Positions 36,153 to 45,566 of a stretch of DNA of 64,000 bases are shown in pieces; the first letter of the stretch is position 1; every line of letters begins with the position of its first letter. The DNA is from Planctomycetaceae bacterium (GTDB lineage Bacteria > Planctomycetota > Planctomycetia > Planctomycetales > Planctomycetaceae). The DNA is taken from the NCBI GenBank assembly GCA_947476295.1, contig CANJQC010000005.1, positions 27,300 to 91,299 on the forward strand. The letters run 5' to 3'. A program made the translations under genes and the position numbers. Under the pieces are notes generated by a model that did no database searches, was not told the DNA's origin, and worked only from the letters and a program-made list of their open reading frames with translations.

Positions 36153-38204
36153 TCATTCGCCGAGTCCTGGGATACCTCCGAGAGGGCTGTCAAAATTTGG
36201 TGGCGTGCTTGTGTCGCCGGGCTTTGCTGCTTCTTTTGGCCCAACGATATCGACTCTGGACGGACGTAGTTTTTCAAAGCTGTCAGCGGAGATCACGTAG
36301 TACCAAGCTCCGAAGCGAGTTGACAGCTCCTCAGCAAGTTTCCTGCCTTCGGTGCTGCGTTTTTCCCACGACTTCAAAGCGTCTGCGAACCCTTCCTTCT
36401 CTGATTCATACTGGCCCAAAGCCTGAAGATACTGCTTCTGAGCTTCCGCACTCGGATCAGCTGGTGATTCTGGTTCCTGCAGAGCCTCATTCGTGGCGGC
36501 TGGTTTCTCTTCTTCTTTGGCAGCAAGGGGTTCCGTTGACGGCGTGGCTGGAAGGATTTCCGGATTCGCATCGCCAGAGGGAGGTTCGGTCAGTGTCGGC
36601 TGTTCCCCCTCGGACTTCGGTGCTGTTTCACTGGTCGCTGGCTCAGGTGCCACTGGTTCGTCTGCAGATTTTTCGTCAGATATCGATGTGCCCGCTGCGG
36701 ACTCATCGGCCCCATCCTGTTCTGTGCCCTTAAGAGTTGCATTGTCTGCGCCATTGACCTCGGTTTGTGGAGCAGCATCTGCCTTTGGCGCGGCCGCATC
36801 GTCCACTGGAACCGCATCACTCGCAGACTTTGTTGCTTCAGTCGCAGGAGTTTCTTCTTTGGCCTCCGCAGGACTTGCTTCGCTGTTCAGGTTCACGGGC
36901 TTCTCAGGCGCAACGGGCTCGGCAGGTTTTTTGCCCATCAGAGATTCATCAAATTCGACCTTGACCAACAGATAGCGACGCGGCCCCGATTCAGTATCGA
37001 CAGGCTTAATTTCGTTTTTAGGCGCATCATCGCCACTGTTTTCGTCTTTCTTTTCTTCCACAGTTGCGGTCTTCGCGACATCTTGATCCGCCACTGTTTT
37101 TTCGTTCAATCCAGTCTCTATATCTTTGGCCGAGCCACGAGCCACTTCGCCGAAATAAAGTGTATAGCGAACACCGTTCTTTGTCCCCGCGACAAGCTCT
37201 CCCTCGTTTGAGACAAGCATCTTCTTCCCATTTTCACCGCGCGCGATGAAGAACCCCTGACGCTGCATGTCCGCTTGAAGGATCTCCATGATCACAGGAT
37301 TGCTGGCCATCTCGGCAGACACCGTAAGATCAGCGTTCAACCCCTCGGGCTTCGGTCGAACGCCAACAATTTTCAGCTGATCCAGATTCTTTGTAAGATC
37401 ATTAACAGCGGCTTCCTTGACGGATTCTGCCTCTGCGTTCAATCCAGCCAGGGTCCATTTGTTCGTTGTAGGATCTTTGTCGAATTCAAGTGTTTCACTG
37501 CGAAGGATCTCCCCTTTGTCTTCATCAATTGAGTATTTATCAACTAATACCCGTACAATGTCGCTCTGGTTCAGTTTGAGCAGATCCGGTTCAATCCAGT
37601 CACTAAACTTAGCGGAGAGATCGGCACCGATCTCCGCGATATAGACGTTGTTTTTATCTGGCTGACGAACATAGTAGTTCTGGCTGCGGTCTTCAACGGG
37701 CTTGCCAATGATCAGATCAACCAATGCATTGCCGCCGGAATCCCGCAGCGTAACGCGAGTACCGCGCGACTCATCTTTTTCGCCTTCTTTGGCGTCGGGA
37801 TCAACAGCGACATCGTCTTCCGGATCGGCCACTCCGTAGCGTCCCCAATCATCTTTACTGCGGCTCTGCAACGCTATTTTTTTTGCGCCGATGAACGACG
37901 CGGCAGTGCGTGCCAGTCGGTCTGCTGCTTCAGCAGGGTAATCGTGATGAGACGGAATCACCCACAGGCCCTTGTCGTTCTGCTTTACAGCGAACGCTAT
38001 GGGTTCTCTGGACTCGCCATCGTACTTCGCCACGCTGAGTGAAGTGGCTTTCAACGGATCGGTAAATGCTGAGAAGAATTCCTGACCGACGTCAGCAAAA
38101 TCCGCATTCACGATGGGGCGATTGATGTATTTCACACCCACAGCAGACAGAACCGCAAACGCGGCAACTGCAACAAATGTCAACGTACGATTTGTAGTGT
38201 TCAT
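36153..38204 (-). CDS. DUF4340 domain-containing membrane-anchored protein
   Basis: A 683-residue protein, last of the Gld-type ABC operon. One N-terminal membrane helix (RTLTFVAVAAFAVLSAVGVKYI) anchors it. DUF4340 modules follow in residues about 50-400 (DPLKATSLSVAKYD; RTAASFIGAKKIALQSRSKDDWGRYGVADPEDD; LIIGKPVEDRSQNYYVRQPDKNNVY). Residues about 420-620 are a low-complexity spacer rich in Ala, Glu, Pro and Thr, and a last conserved stretch (FGAWYYVISADSFEKLRPSRVDI) closes the protein, with a Gly/Pro tail. DUF4340 proteins accompany GldF/GldG ABC exporters across bacteria; their function is unknown. Acidic low-complexity length varies between species, so the insert is probably flexible. Confidence 0.88.
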   Translation of the reverse strand: MNTTNRTLTFVAVAAFAVLSAVGVKYINRPIVNADFADVGQEFFSAFTDPLKATSLSVAKYDGESREPIAFAVKQNDKGLWVIPSHHDYPAEAADRLARTAASFIGAKKIALQSRSKDDWGRYGVADPEDDVAVDPDAKEGEKDESRGTRVTLRDSGGNALVDLIIGKPVEDRSQNYYVRQPDKNNVYIAEIGADLSAKFSDWIEPDLLKLNQSDIVRVLVDKYSIDEDKGEILRSETLEFDKDPTTNKWTLAGLNAEAESVKEAAVNDLTKNLDQLKIVGVRPKPEGLNADLTVSAEMASNPVIMEILQADMQRQGFFIARGENGKKMLVSNEGELVAGTKNGVRYTLYFGEVARGSAKDIETGLNEKTVADQDVAKTATVEEKKDENSGDDAPKNEIKPVDTESGPRRYLLVKVEFDESLMGKKPAEPVAPEKPVNLNSEASPAEAKEETPATEATKSASDAVPVDDAAAPKADAAPQTEVNGADNATLKGTEQDGADESAAGTSISDEKSADEPVAPEPATSETAPKSEGEQPTLTEPPSGDANPEILPATPSTEPLAAKEEEKPAATNEALQEPESPADPSAEAQKQYLQALGQYESEKEGFADALKSWEKRSTEGRKLAEELSTRFGAWYYVISADSFEKLRPSRVDIVGPKEAAKPGDTSTPPNFDSPLGGIPGLGE

Positions 38205-38264
38205 AGCAAAACCTGACTCAACAGGATGTCATCACGAATTGAATTCAAACAGATTAAATCAAAT

Positions 38265-41066
38265 TCAGCTCTTCCGCCGATTCGGATTGATCGACTGCTG
38301 TTCCGCAAGATTTCGGAGTCCCAGAAACAGCATCCCAAAACAAATCGGGAGAATGGCTGGAATGATGCAGGCCACAATGCGGACTGTGTTTTCTATTCGT
38401 CGGATCTCACGTTTCATTTCAAGTCCGGATTTACGCACTTTTGCGTTCAGTTGACGTTCCAGAGTTTCACTCTCAAGCTTCAGGCGTCGATTGACCTGCT
38501 GCTCTTTTTGCTGCAGCTGAGTATCTTTGCTCCGAGGGTCCAGAGTTTCATCTTCGCTGATCTTCTTGATTTCAGCACGCAGATCCTCTTCTGCCTTCTT
38601 CAGGCGCGCGTCCAGCTCTTCCTGAGCAATCTTCTCCTCTTTGTTTAGGGATGTCCGCAAATCGCTTGTCCGGTCTTCCACGAACTTTAATGTTCGCAGA
38701 CTTTCGCGACGTGATCGAAGCGGGATAAATGTCTCATCGCCTGCCAATGCATCCACTGCGTTAAGCACGAATGTGACATTGTCAAACTTCACCTCCAAAT
38801 TGCCTCGGTTACGTTCCAGAAAGAACCAATCGGTGATCATATCAATGTCAGAGCAGAAGACGACATTGAGAGGTGTCTCGTTCGTCTTGTTGCGAATCAG
38901 AGCCGCCAGAACATGGGTCTTCCCGTCGTCAGCGCGGCGCGGGTTGGGATTAATTTCAGTGCCACCTGGCGAGAAAGGGTTGAAGCCAGCCTGAGAGGTG
39001 AATTTCTCCCAAGGGAGTAGCCCCGATTCTCCGCTGGTCTTCAGCAGCGGAATAAACTCCTGCTCGGATCGCCCGGCCCGATCTACGATGGTGCCCGGAT
39101 AAAGCATCACCAAGTCCTGAAGTTTTTGACTGATAGTGCTGTCCGGAGAAAAAGGCCCCTCTGCGCCTTCCTTGTAACCAGATTTGGATACAAATACGTA
39201 TTCCGGAGGAAGCGTCGCGAACTCGGCATGTGGGTTGTTCCGATCGTAGACAATCTGGTCGTACTGCCATGCGATGTTCAGCAGCTTCGTTAACGCAGTC
39301 AATTCGCCGCCATCGGCCTTTTGTTCTGGCGGAGGACCACCACCAAACATCTGATTTCCACCACCCGGTTTCGGTAAGCGAGGAGCCATTGCCAGCCCGG
39401 ATTGATTTTGAAATACAAACGGACATGGATCGTCAAAGATCAACGTCGGCTTTCCGGCCTTAACGTATTCCAGAAAGTTCTCCATCTGCGGTTCCGTCAA
39501 CGACGACGGCATTATTGCAATCAGCACATCAAAGTTCTGCGTTGAAGCCTCGGGCTTCGTGTTAGATTCCTCAGACGCCTTTGCTGCGTCTTCGCCTGCC
39601 GGGTTTTCGTCCGGCTTCGCGGCATTACCCGCCAAGATTCGTTGCGACGGATTAACAGCGATGACCTTATACTGTTTTTCGAGTTCGCGAACGATTTCCC
39701 ATTTGCCAGCCGCACCACCCCCGTCTGCGATCGCCCTGGCATCGGTCTGCAGAATACCCACCGTCAGACGCTGTTTCTGGGAGACGGTACGCAGAGATCG
39801 CGTGAGTTCATATTCAATGGGAAGGCCCTTGCCGAAAAACGGGATGACGAGTTCATCATTGGGACTCTGCAGAAAAGCCCCCATGAATACATCGGTTTCT
39901 TCGCGTTTACCATCGCGATCGTACGACAAACGAACAGGATCGATCCCCAGTGCCCGAGCTTGTTCGGCTGCCTCACTGAATGGTTCGACCGAGACATCAC
40001 GCCATTCGATCGAACCGCCTCCCTGCAATTCAAACTCACGCAACAAGCCTCGCAGCTGGCGTCGGATCTCGACATAGTCGCCCGGAACATCAGGACTGAT
40101 AAATGACTGAATTGTGATCTTCTGAGACTTCTTCAGCTCCTGCATTGTCGATCGAGTTGCATCCGACAGCGTGAAAAGGCTCTCCGCCGACCAGTCCGCT
40201 CGAGCTGGATAAGTCCAGAAGATTGCAAGTAGGCTCCCACATGTAATCACAAGGCACAATGCTCGGATACAGAACTGGAAGCCCTTACCCAGTTGCTGAC
40301 TGGCAGCCCAGCGTCGCTTTGAAATCACAATCAGATTCAGGTAAAGCATTATGACTGCGAAAAACCCGAACCATGCAATTCCCGACAGAGGCAGAATGCC
40401 GACACTGAAGTCCTGAAGCTGCTGCTGCAGACTGATCGACGTCACGACGGTTCGCAAGTCATAAAGACTCACTGTCGAGCCCACCGCACTGAAGAACCAT
40501 TCAATGATGTCAGTCACGTAGAACAACATGACCGGCACACAGCAGAAAACGCCGCCCAAAACAAATGCCACTGTGGCGTTATTTGTCAGCGAAGACGCCA
40601 GCATCCCCGCTGTGAGCAGCGCGGCACCTGCCAGCCAATATCCAAGATAAGTGCTCATCAGTGACCCAGCGTCCGGCGATCCCAGCCATGCAAGGACGAG
40701 TATATTGATCATTGAAAATACAAGTGCGACCGTGTAAACCGACAGAACTGCCAGATATTTTCCCGCCAAGATTTCGACATCCGTGGCAGGCATCGTGAAC
40801 AGCAACTCGTCGGTTCCGAGCTTCCGTTCATCGGACCAAGTCGTCATCGTGATGGCGGGAATTACAAACAGCAGAAGCCACGGATACCATGCCGTGAGCT
40901 GATCCAAGTTGGCCTGATTTGCCGCAAAGAATGCAGATGAAAACGCCAGAGCTGCAGACGCTACGCAAAAGACAATAATAAACAGATACCCCAGAATCCC
41001 TGAGAAGTAGCTGCGGAAGTTTCGTTTGGCAACTGCCAGAAACACATGACTTCGAACCATGAACAC
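38265..41066 (-). CDS. Gld-type ABC transporter: permease (GldF-like) fused to GldG-like domain
   Basis: A 933-residue fusion. The N-terminal half is an ABC-2 type permease of about six to seven helices (YFSGILGYLFIIVFCVASAALAF; WYPWLLLFVIPAITMTTWSDERKLGTDELLF, the typical GldF loop; later AAFVLGG-like segments). After the helix near residue 275 comes the GldG-like extracytoplasmic region (SLFTLSDATRSTMQELKKSQKITIQSFISPDVPGDY, the DUF4350/Gldg signature region), ending in a C-terminal membrane helix (VRIVACIIPAILPICFGMLFLG) preceded by a lysine/glutamate-rich coiled coil. Fusion of GldF and GldG is common in planctomycetes. With the ATPase upstream and DUF4340 downstream it forms one minus-strand operon. 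These systems are needed for gliding in Bacteroidetes; the role here is unknown. Confidence 0.88.
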   Translation of the reverse strand: MFMVRSHVFLAVAKRNFRSYFSGILGYLFIIVFCVASAALAFSSAFFAANQANLDQLTAWYPWLLLFVIPAITMTTWSDERKLGTDELLFTMPATDVEILAGKYLAVLSVYTVALVFSMINILVLAWLGSPDAGSLMSTYLGYWLAGAALLTAGMLASSLTNNATVAFVLGGVFCCVPVMLFYVTDIIEWFFSAVGSTVSLYDLRTVVTSISLQQQLQDFSVGILPLSGIAWFGFFAVIMLYLNLIVISKRRWAASQQLGKGFQFCIRALCLVITCGSLLAIFWTYPARADWSAESLFTLSDATRSTMQELKKSQKITIQSFISPDVPGDYVEIRRQLRGLLREFELQGGGSIEWRDVSVEPFSEAAEQARALGIDPVRLSYDRDGKREETDVFMGAFLQSPNDELVIPFFGKGLPIEYELTRSLRTVSQKQRLTVGILQTDARAIADGGGAAGKWEIVRELEKQYKVIAVNPSQRILAGNAAKPDENPAGEDAAKASEESNTKPEASTQNFDVLIAIMPSSLTEPQMENFLEYVKAGKPTLIFDDPCPFVFQNQSGLAMAPRLPKPGGGNQMFGGGPPPEQKADGGELTALTKLLNIAWQYDQIVYDRNNPHAEFATLPPEYVFVSKSGYKEGAEGPFSPDSTISQKLQDLVMLYPGTIVDRAGRSEQEFIPLLKTSGESGLLPWEKFTSQAGFNPFSPGGTEINPNPRRADDGKTHVLAALIRNKTNETPLNVVFCSDIDMITDWFFLERNRGNLEVKFDNVTFVLNAVDALAGDETFIPLRSRRESLRTLKFVEDRTSDLRTSLNKEEKIAQEELDARLKKAEEDLRAEIKKISEDETLDPRSKDTQLQQKEQQVNRRLKLESETLERQLNAKVRKSGLEMKREIRRIENTVRIVACIIPAILPICFGMLFLGLRNLAEQQSINPNRRKS

Positions 41067-41121
41067 ACCTGCGTCTTAATAACCGACTTTAATTTGAATG
41101 ATCTGCGATGGCCGATCAGCC

Positions 41122-41868
41122 TCAAGCAGCACTGCTGGTCAGCCTGCGGAATTGTTTTTCCATATCGACTTCATTTGAACCAAGATCTGCCGTCGGCCCA
41201 TCAAACACAACTCGCCCGTCGTTGACCATCACGACGCGATTACAAACAGCTCGCACCTCCTGGAGGATGTGCGTCGAAAGCAGAATGGTTTTCGTCTTCG
41301 CCAGTTCCACAATCAAATCACGCATGTGACGAACTTGGTTTGGATCGAGGCCACTCGTCGGCTCGTCCAGAATCAGGACTTGCGGATCATGCAGCATCGC
41401 ATGCGCCATCCCAACTCGCTGCCGGAAACCTCTTGACAACTTTGAAATCGGTTTCCGCCACACTTCGGACAGCGAACATTTGTCTGCCACCCAAGCCATA
41501 CGTCGTGCCAAAGTGTCCCCGGAAAGACCTCGCACTTCACCCATATATTTAAGCAGGCTTTGCGGAGTCATTTCGACGTAGAGAGGACCATTTTCCGGCA
41601 GATAACCAAGCGACTCGCTCGCCTTGATTCGATCTGTGCCCACATTAATTCCGGCAAGAAACGATTCGCCTCGGCTCGGTGCTAAAAACCCCGTCAGCAA
41701 CTTCATCGTGGTACTTTTTCCGGCCCCGTTCGGACCCAGAAAACCGCAAATCTGACCACGCGGCACCGAAAACGTAACATCTCGAGTTGCTGCAAATTCT
41801 CCGTAAAACTTGCTCAAACCGCGAGCCTCAATCATGACGTCAGGGGACGCCTTTGGCGACGAACTCAT
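41122..41868 (-). CDS. ABC transporter ATP-binding protein (GldA/CcmA-like)
   Basis: A 248-residue ATPase, first gene of the Gld-type operon. Walker A is GPNGAGKST, the signature motif is LSRGFRQRVGMAHAM, and Walker B is VLILDEPTSGLDPNQ, with the switch His in LLSTHIL. All catalytic motifs are intact. The ORF track starts at 41907; ATG 41868 is preferred because GAGGAAG lies upstream at the normal distance. The stop is 55 bases before the permease start, consistent with co-transcription. Confidence 0.94.
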   Translation of the reverse strand: MSSSPKASPDVMIEARGLSKFYGEFAATRDVTFSVPRGQICGFLGPNGAGKSTTMKLLTGFLAPSRGESFLAGINVGTDRIKASESLGYLPENGPLYVEMTPQSLLKYMGEVRGLSGDTLARRMAWVADKCSLSEVWRKPISKLSRGFRQRVGMAHAMLHDPQVLILDEPTSGLDPNQVRHMRDLIVELAKTKTILLSTHILQEVRAVCNRVVMVNDGRVVFDGPTADLGSNEVDMEKQFRRLTSSAA

Positions 41869-42262
41869 CGAATGACTTCCTCGTGCGACAACTTTGTTCA
41901 AACTCAAAACACGATGCGAACTTCAGACACCACTGCAGCATCGTCCTGAGTTTCCAGTAGATTGCAATCGACCTCGCAGGTCCGCTATCCATAAAGCCAC
42001 GTTGGGCATTACTTACGCGACTGATTTCCAGTGCTGAGAAGTTTCGCGCTTTATGTCGTCAAGACACAACGCATCCAAAGAAACATGTGGTGACACTTGG
42101 TCACCATCATGTCCGCCCCTAACACTCTGCCAAAGCGGCAGGGGAAGAAAACGACGGTCATCAGCTGCAAACATTGTTCCACTGAATTGCGATCAAATGC
42201 AGAACGGCGGCTTTGTGTCCCAGTTTTCCCGCATTAGAATGCCCGGGTGGTGAGGAGACGTC
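41869..42262. other. intergenic region between divergent ABC operon and nagA-like gene
   Basis: This region of about 390 bases should hold both promoters. A palindrome at 42088-42106 is the only structured element seen. No small gene is supported. Confidence 0.45.
42088..42106. promoter_or_regulatory. perfect palindrome, possible operator
   Basis: TGGTGAC-ACTTG-GTCACCA has 7-base arms around a 5-base spacer, 157 bases before the nagA-like start and on the far side from the ABC operon start. The symmetry suggests a dimeric repressor site (GntR- or LacI-type geometry) but no regulator gene is adjacent. Confidence 0.35.
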
Positions 42263-43528
42263 ATGTTCTTTGATGAAGGGCGCTCGCCTCTAAGACTGCG
42301 ACGCCTTGTACACACGCCAAATGCTATGACGATTATCACAGCCCGCCGATTCGACACGCTGCAACCGGTTCGAATCACCCTCCGTGACGGGCGCGTTGCG
42401 GCGGTCGTGCCCGTAGAGCTTCCGCAGGATGAATGCAACGAACTGGAAATCGTTGGACCAGGCTTGTGCGACATACAGGTCAATGGATTCAAGGGCATCT
42501 GGTTCAGCAGTGAAACGCTCACAACTGACAACGTGGAATCCGTGATCCAATGGTATCTCGAACGCGGGATCACTCAATGCCTGCCGACGCTCATTACCAA
42601 TTCGGCGGCTGCGATTGAGCATGGTCTGGCAACGATTCGAGCGGCTCGAGACCGATCACCGTTGTTGCGGCAGGTTATTTCAGGGTGCCATATCGAAGGT
42701 CCTTGGATCTCTCCGGAAGACGGCCCTCGCGGCGCGCATCCGCTGGAGCATGTTCGAACGGCGGATTTTTCAGAATTCTGCCGATGGCAACAGGTCTCCG
42801 GAAATCTGGTACGCATCGTGACGCTTGCGCCGGAAGTGCCAAACGCGATTAATGTCGCGAAGCAAATTGTGAAGTCGGGAGCTAGTGTTTCGATTGGGCA
42901 TACGTCTGCCACGCCCACTGAAATTGCTGCGGCAATCGATGCAGGTGCCACGCTGGGGACGCATCTGGGCAACGGCTGCTCTGCTTTGGTCCCGCGTCAT
43001 CACAATGTCTTCTGGCCGCAGCTTGCAGACAATCGATTGACCTGCAGCGTGATCGCCGACGGCTGGCATGTCCCGGCACCGATGCTTAACTGCATTGTCC
43101 GCTGCAAATCGCTCCATCGACTCATCCTGACGTCCGACGTCTCGGGATTCGGTGGCTGTCCGGTCGGACGTTACCGTTCGGGAACTATGGAAGCCGATGT
43201 TCTGGACGATGGGCGAATCGTCGTGGCCGGACAAACGCAGTTCCTTGCTGGCTCCGGCGTCACGACGGGAGATTGCGTTGCTCAGTTCATGTCCATCTGT
43301 AAAGTCCCGTTGCATGCTGCGTGGAACCTGGCTTCAACCCAACCAGCCACGATGCTCAATTCCTGCAACGAATTTCTGCAGGTGGGACAATCATCGCGAC
43401 TGACTGTCTTCCGAATCTCCGGGATCAATACCGCAGACACGCCACATTTCAACGAGCGCCCGCAATTTCATCCAGTTGCCACCATCATCGACGGCAGAAT
43501 TTTGCCATGCACGGCGTCGAATACGTAA
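42263..43528 (+). CDS. amidohydrolase related to N-acetylglucosamine-6-phosphate deacetylase
   Basis: A 421-residue member of the NagA branch of amidohydrolases. NagA-like landmarks are VGPGLCDIQVNGFKGIWF, GITQCLPTLITN, the metal/substrate Glu-containing ISGCHIEGPWISPEDGPRGAHP, VSIGHTSATPTEIAAAIDAGATLGTHLGNGCSALVPRHHN, VIADGWHVP and LILTSDVSGFGG (catalytic Asp). It probably removes an acetyl group from an amino-sugar phosphate, but GFGG replaces the usual A-x-x-G-form ending and no amino-sugar gene is adjacent, so the substrate is uncertain. The start is supported by GAGGAG seven bases upstream; MTIITARRF at 42326 is an alternative. A sulfatase gene converges with it. Confidence 0.75.
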   Translation: MFFDEGRSPLRLRRLVHTPNAMTIITARRFDTLQPVRITLRDGRVAAVVPVELPQDECNELEIVGPGLCDIQVNGFKGIWFSSETLTTDNVESVIQWYLERGITQCLPTLITNSAAAIEHGLATIRAARDRSPLLRQVISGCHIEGPWISPEDGPRGAHPLEHVRTADFSEFCRWQQVSGNLVRIVTLAPEVPNAINVAKQIVKSGASVSIGHTSATPTEIAAAIDAGATLGTHLGNGCSALVPRHHNVFWPQLADNRLTCSVIADGWHVPAPMLNCIVRCKSLHRLILTSDVSGFGGCPVGRYRSGTMEADVLDDGRIVVAGQTQFLAGSGVTTGDCVAQFMSICKVPLHAAWNLASTQPATMLNSCNEFLQVGQSSRLTVFRISGINTADTPHFNERPQFHPVATIIDGRILPCTASNT

Positions 43529-43608
43529 CCTCGACGCCGAACGCAGGAAAAACTTGTGATCTGCTGCATTTGCCGAAGCGGCGCGGGAAGAGCGGCTGGC
43601 CTGTCGAG

Positions 43609-45096
43609 TTATTTTTCAAGACGACGACTTGGTTTATTGGCGTCAAGGATAGCTCGCGGTGAAAGATATTCATCAAACACCGCACCGTTATCGACAAGTC
43701 GCGGATCGTTCTGTCGCCTGAGTTCCGCAACGAGCGTCGTATTCATTGCAGCGACCTTTTTAGAATACTTCGCCTCGGACGCAAGGTTGGTAATACAGTC
43801 AGGATCGTCAGACAAGTCAAACAATTGCTCCGCCGGACGTTTGCCAAATGCGTGCTGCCAGTACGGATTACCGTCACCACATTCTTCAATCAGACGTTTT
43901 GTGGGACTGTCGTCTGTATCCTTCAGTCCAAGTTCAGGATTTCCACACGGCCAGCGGTCTGGTTCAAAGTTCCGGACGAACAGGAGATTGCCCTGTCGAA
44001 TGGCACGCACCGGATAGCCAAGACCATGCGCGCTGCCAGGACGTGCGAGCACGTCATTGCGTTCTCGTCCAAAGATCACGAATAAACGCTGCGTGCCTGG
44101 CTCATCGCGCAGCAGATCCGTAAAACTGTGACCTGAGATCGGAGACATTCCCCCGGCCTGTCCGTCGATTCCAAACAGCTCCAGAAAGGTCGGTGCCAGA
44201 TCGATGAAATTGATGAAGTCTGCGACTCGACGACCGGGCCGCACAATACCGTCCTGCCAGCTGGCAATAAACGGAATATGGTGCGCATCTTCAAACGTGT
44301 GCCCCTTGACTCGGGGAAACGGCATGCCGTGATCGGAGGTCACAATCACAAGCGTGTTGTTCGACAGGCCGCTTGCGTCAAGTGCTACGAGCAACGAGCC
44401 GACTTGTGCGTCGAAGGCTTCGACTTCCATCGCGTAGTCCAGCATGTCGCGGCGAATGGTCTCGTTGTCCGGCCAGTATGCAGGCACTCGGTCGATGTCC
44501 GATAACTTCTTTCCCGCTGCGATTCCAGAATCGAGCAAATACGGACGATGCGGGTTGCTGCTGCCAAACCAGTAGAAAAATGGGCGTTCCGCTGGCCGTT
44601 CTTCCAGAAAGGCCGCCAGACCAGCACCCGGATTCGAGGACTGTTTCGCAGACGGATTCAAGCCGACAGTTTTCATTCCGAAGTCGCGAGGACTTCCATC
44701 CGCCAGTTTCGCATCACCCGGCCCCCATCGTTTCCCAACACCGCCACAGTGGATGTTTCTTTCGGACAGTGCTTCCGTAAATGCCTTGTACTTCGCGGGA
44801 AAATACGGCTGATGATTGGCCGCTTCTTCGAGCTGCCACGGATAGCGTCCGGTGAGGATTGCCGATCGTGACGGTGCGCATTTCGACGTCGGCGTGTAAA
44901 CGTTTTCAAATACCAGTCCGTGCTTCGCCAGGCGATCTATATTCGGAGTGCGCACCCAGTCGCAATGGTAGGCCTCGCCAAAATGCATCGACGCATCATC
45001 GGCAATAATGAAAAGCACATTCGGCCGCTGTGGCTCGGCCGCGATTGATGCCTGAGCGATCCAAAATACCGACAGGAGACACACGAGTGTTTTCAT
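43609..45096 (-). CDS. secreted sulfatase, Cys-type
   Basis: A 495-residue sulfatase. Signal peptide MKTLVCLLSVFWIAQASIAAE, then PNVLFIIADDASM (metal-binding Asp pair) and SKCAPSRSAILTGRYPW, the C-x-P-S-R formylglycine motif with Cys as the modified residue. IVTSDHGMPF supplies the second metal pair. It needs a formylglycine-generating enzyme; the only SUMF1-like sequence in this window is a decayed fragment at 28.2-28.5 kb. Abundant sulfatases in planctomycetes act on algal sulfated polysaccharides. The track start (45147) is upstream of ATG 45096, which gives the clean signal peptide. It is convergent with the NagA-like gene. Confidence 0.92.
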   Translation of the reverse strand: MKTLVCLLSVFWIAQASIAAEPQRPNVLFIIADDASMHFGEAYHCDWVRTPNIDRLAKHGLVFENVYTPTSKCAPSRSAILTGRYPWQLEEAANHQPYFPAKYKAFTEALSERNIHCGGVGKRWGPGDAKLADGSPRDFGMKTVGLNPSAKQSSNPGAGLAAFLEERPAERPFFYWFGSSNPHRPYLLDSGIAAGKKLSDIDRVPAYWPDNETIRRDMLDYAMEVEAFDAQVGSLLVALDASGLSNNTLVIVTSDHGMPFPRVKGHTFEDAHHIPFIASWQDGIVRPGRRVADFINFIDLAPTFLELFGIDGQAGGMSPISGHSFTDLLRDEPGTQRLFVIFGRERNDVLARPGSAHGLGYPVRAIRQGNLLFVRNFEPDRWPCGNPELGLKDTDDSPTKRLIEECGDGNPYWQHAFGKRPAEQLFDLSDDPDCITNLASEAKYSKKVAAMNTTLVAELRRQNDPRLVDNGAVFDEYLSPRAILDANKPSRRLEK

Positions 45097-45566
45097 GACA
45101 TGAATTCCTGACACCGCACGAGAGAGTTTTGGGCCGTCATGGGGCATGATAACTTCTGGGACCGTTCACGCTACCATGCACATTGGCCGGATGAATCTGT
45201 TTCAAGTCTGCGCGCTGTTGGTGATGCCGAATTATCGACGGTTCGTCTTTTTCAGTTGTCCGCGATGACGAGTTCTCGTCCGTCTGGTGAAGGTGATGTT
45301 GTATGTGCGCGCCTCACAATGCCAGCATATTCGTGCTAGCCGCTATAACAGTTAAAGGTCGACTTTCGCTTTTGACGATAATTGAGGATGGGGGACGTTT
45401 TCGGATGGAGGGGCTTTCGTGGACTCCTGCATCCACGATCGCGTGGTTGATCCATCGATCAAGTTTTGAAGCGACAAATTCCAAAACTGTTTGGGGCAAA
45501 TTTATGATCTCGCCAAGCATCAATTCACGGATGAAGATGCTCTGTGAGTTGGCTATCCAAGGCACA
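45097..45566. other. 470-base intergenic region between divergent sulfatase and efflux genes
   Basis: The frame of the efflux protein is open back to 45303, but residues before 45567 have no family resemblance. No other gene or clear structure was seen; both promoters should lie here. Confidence 0.4.
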
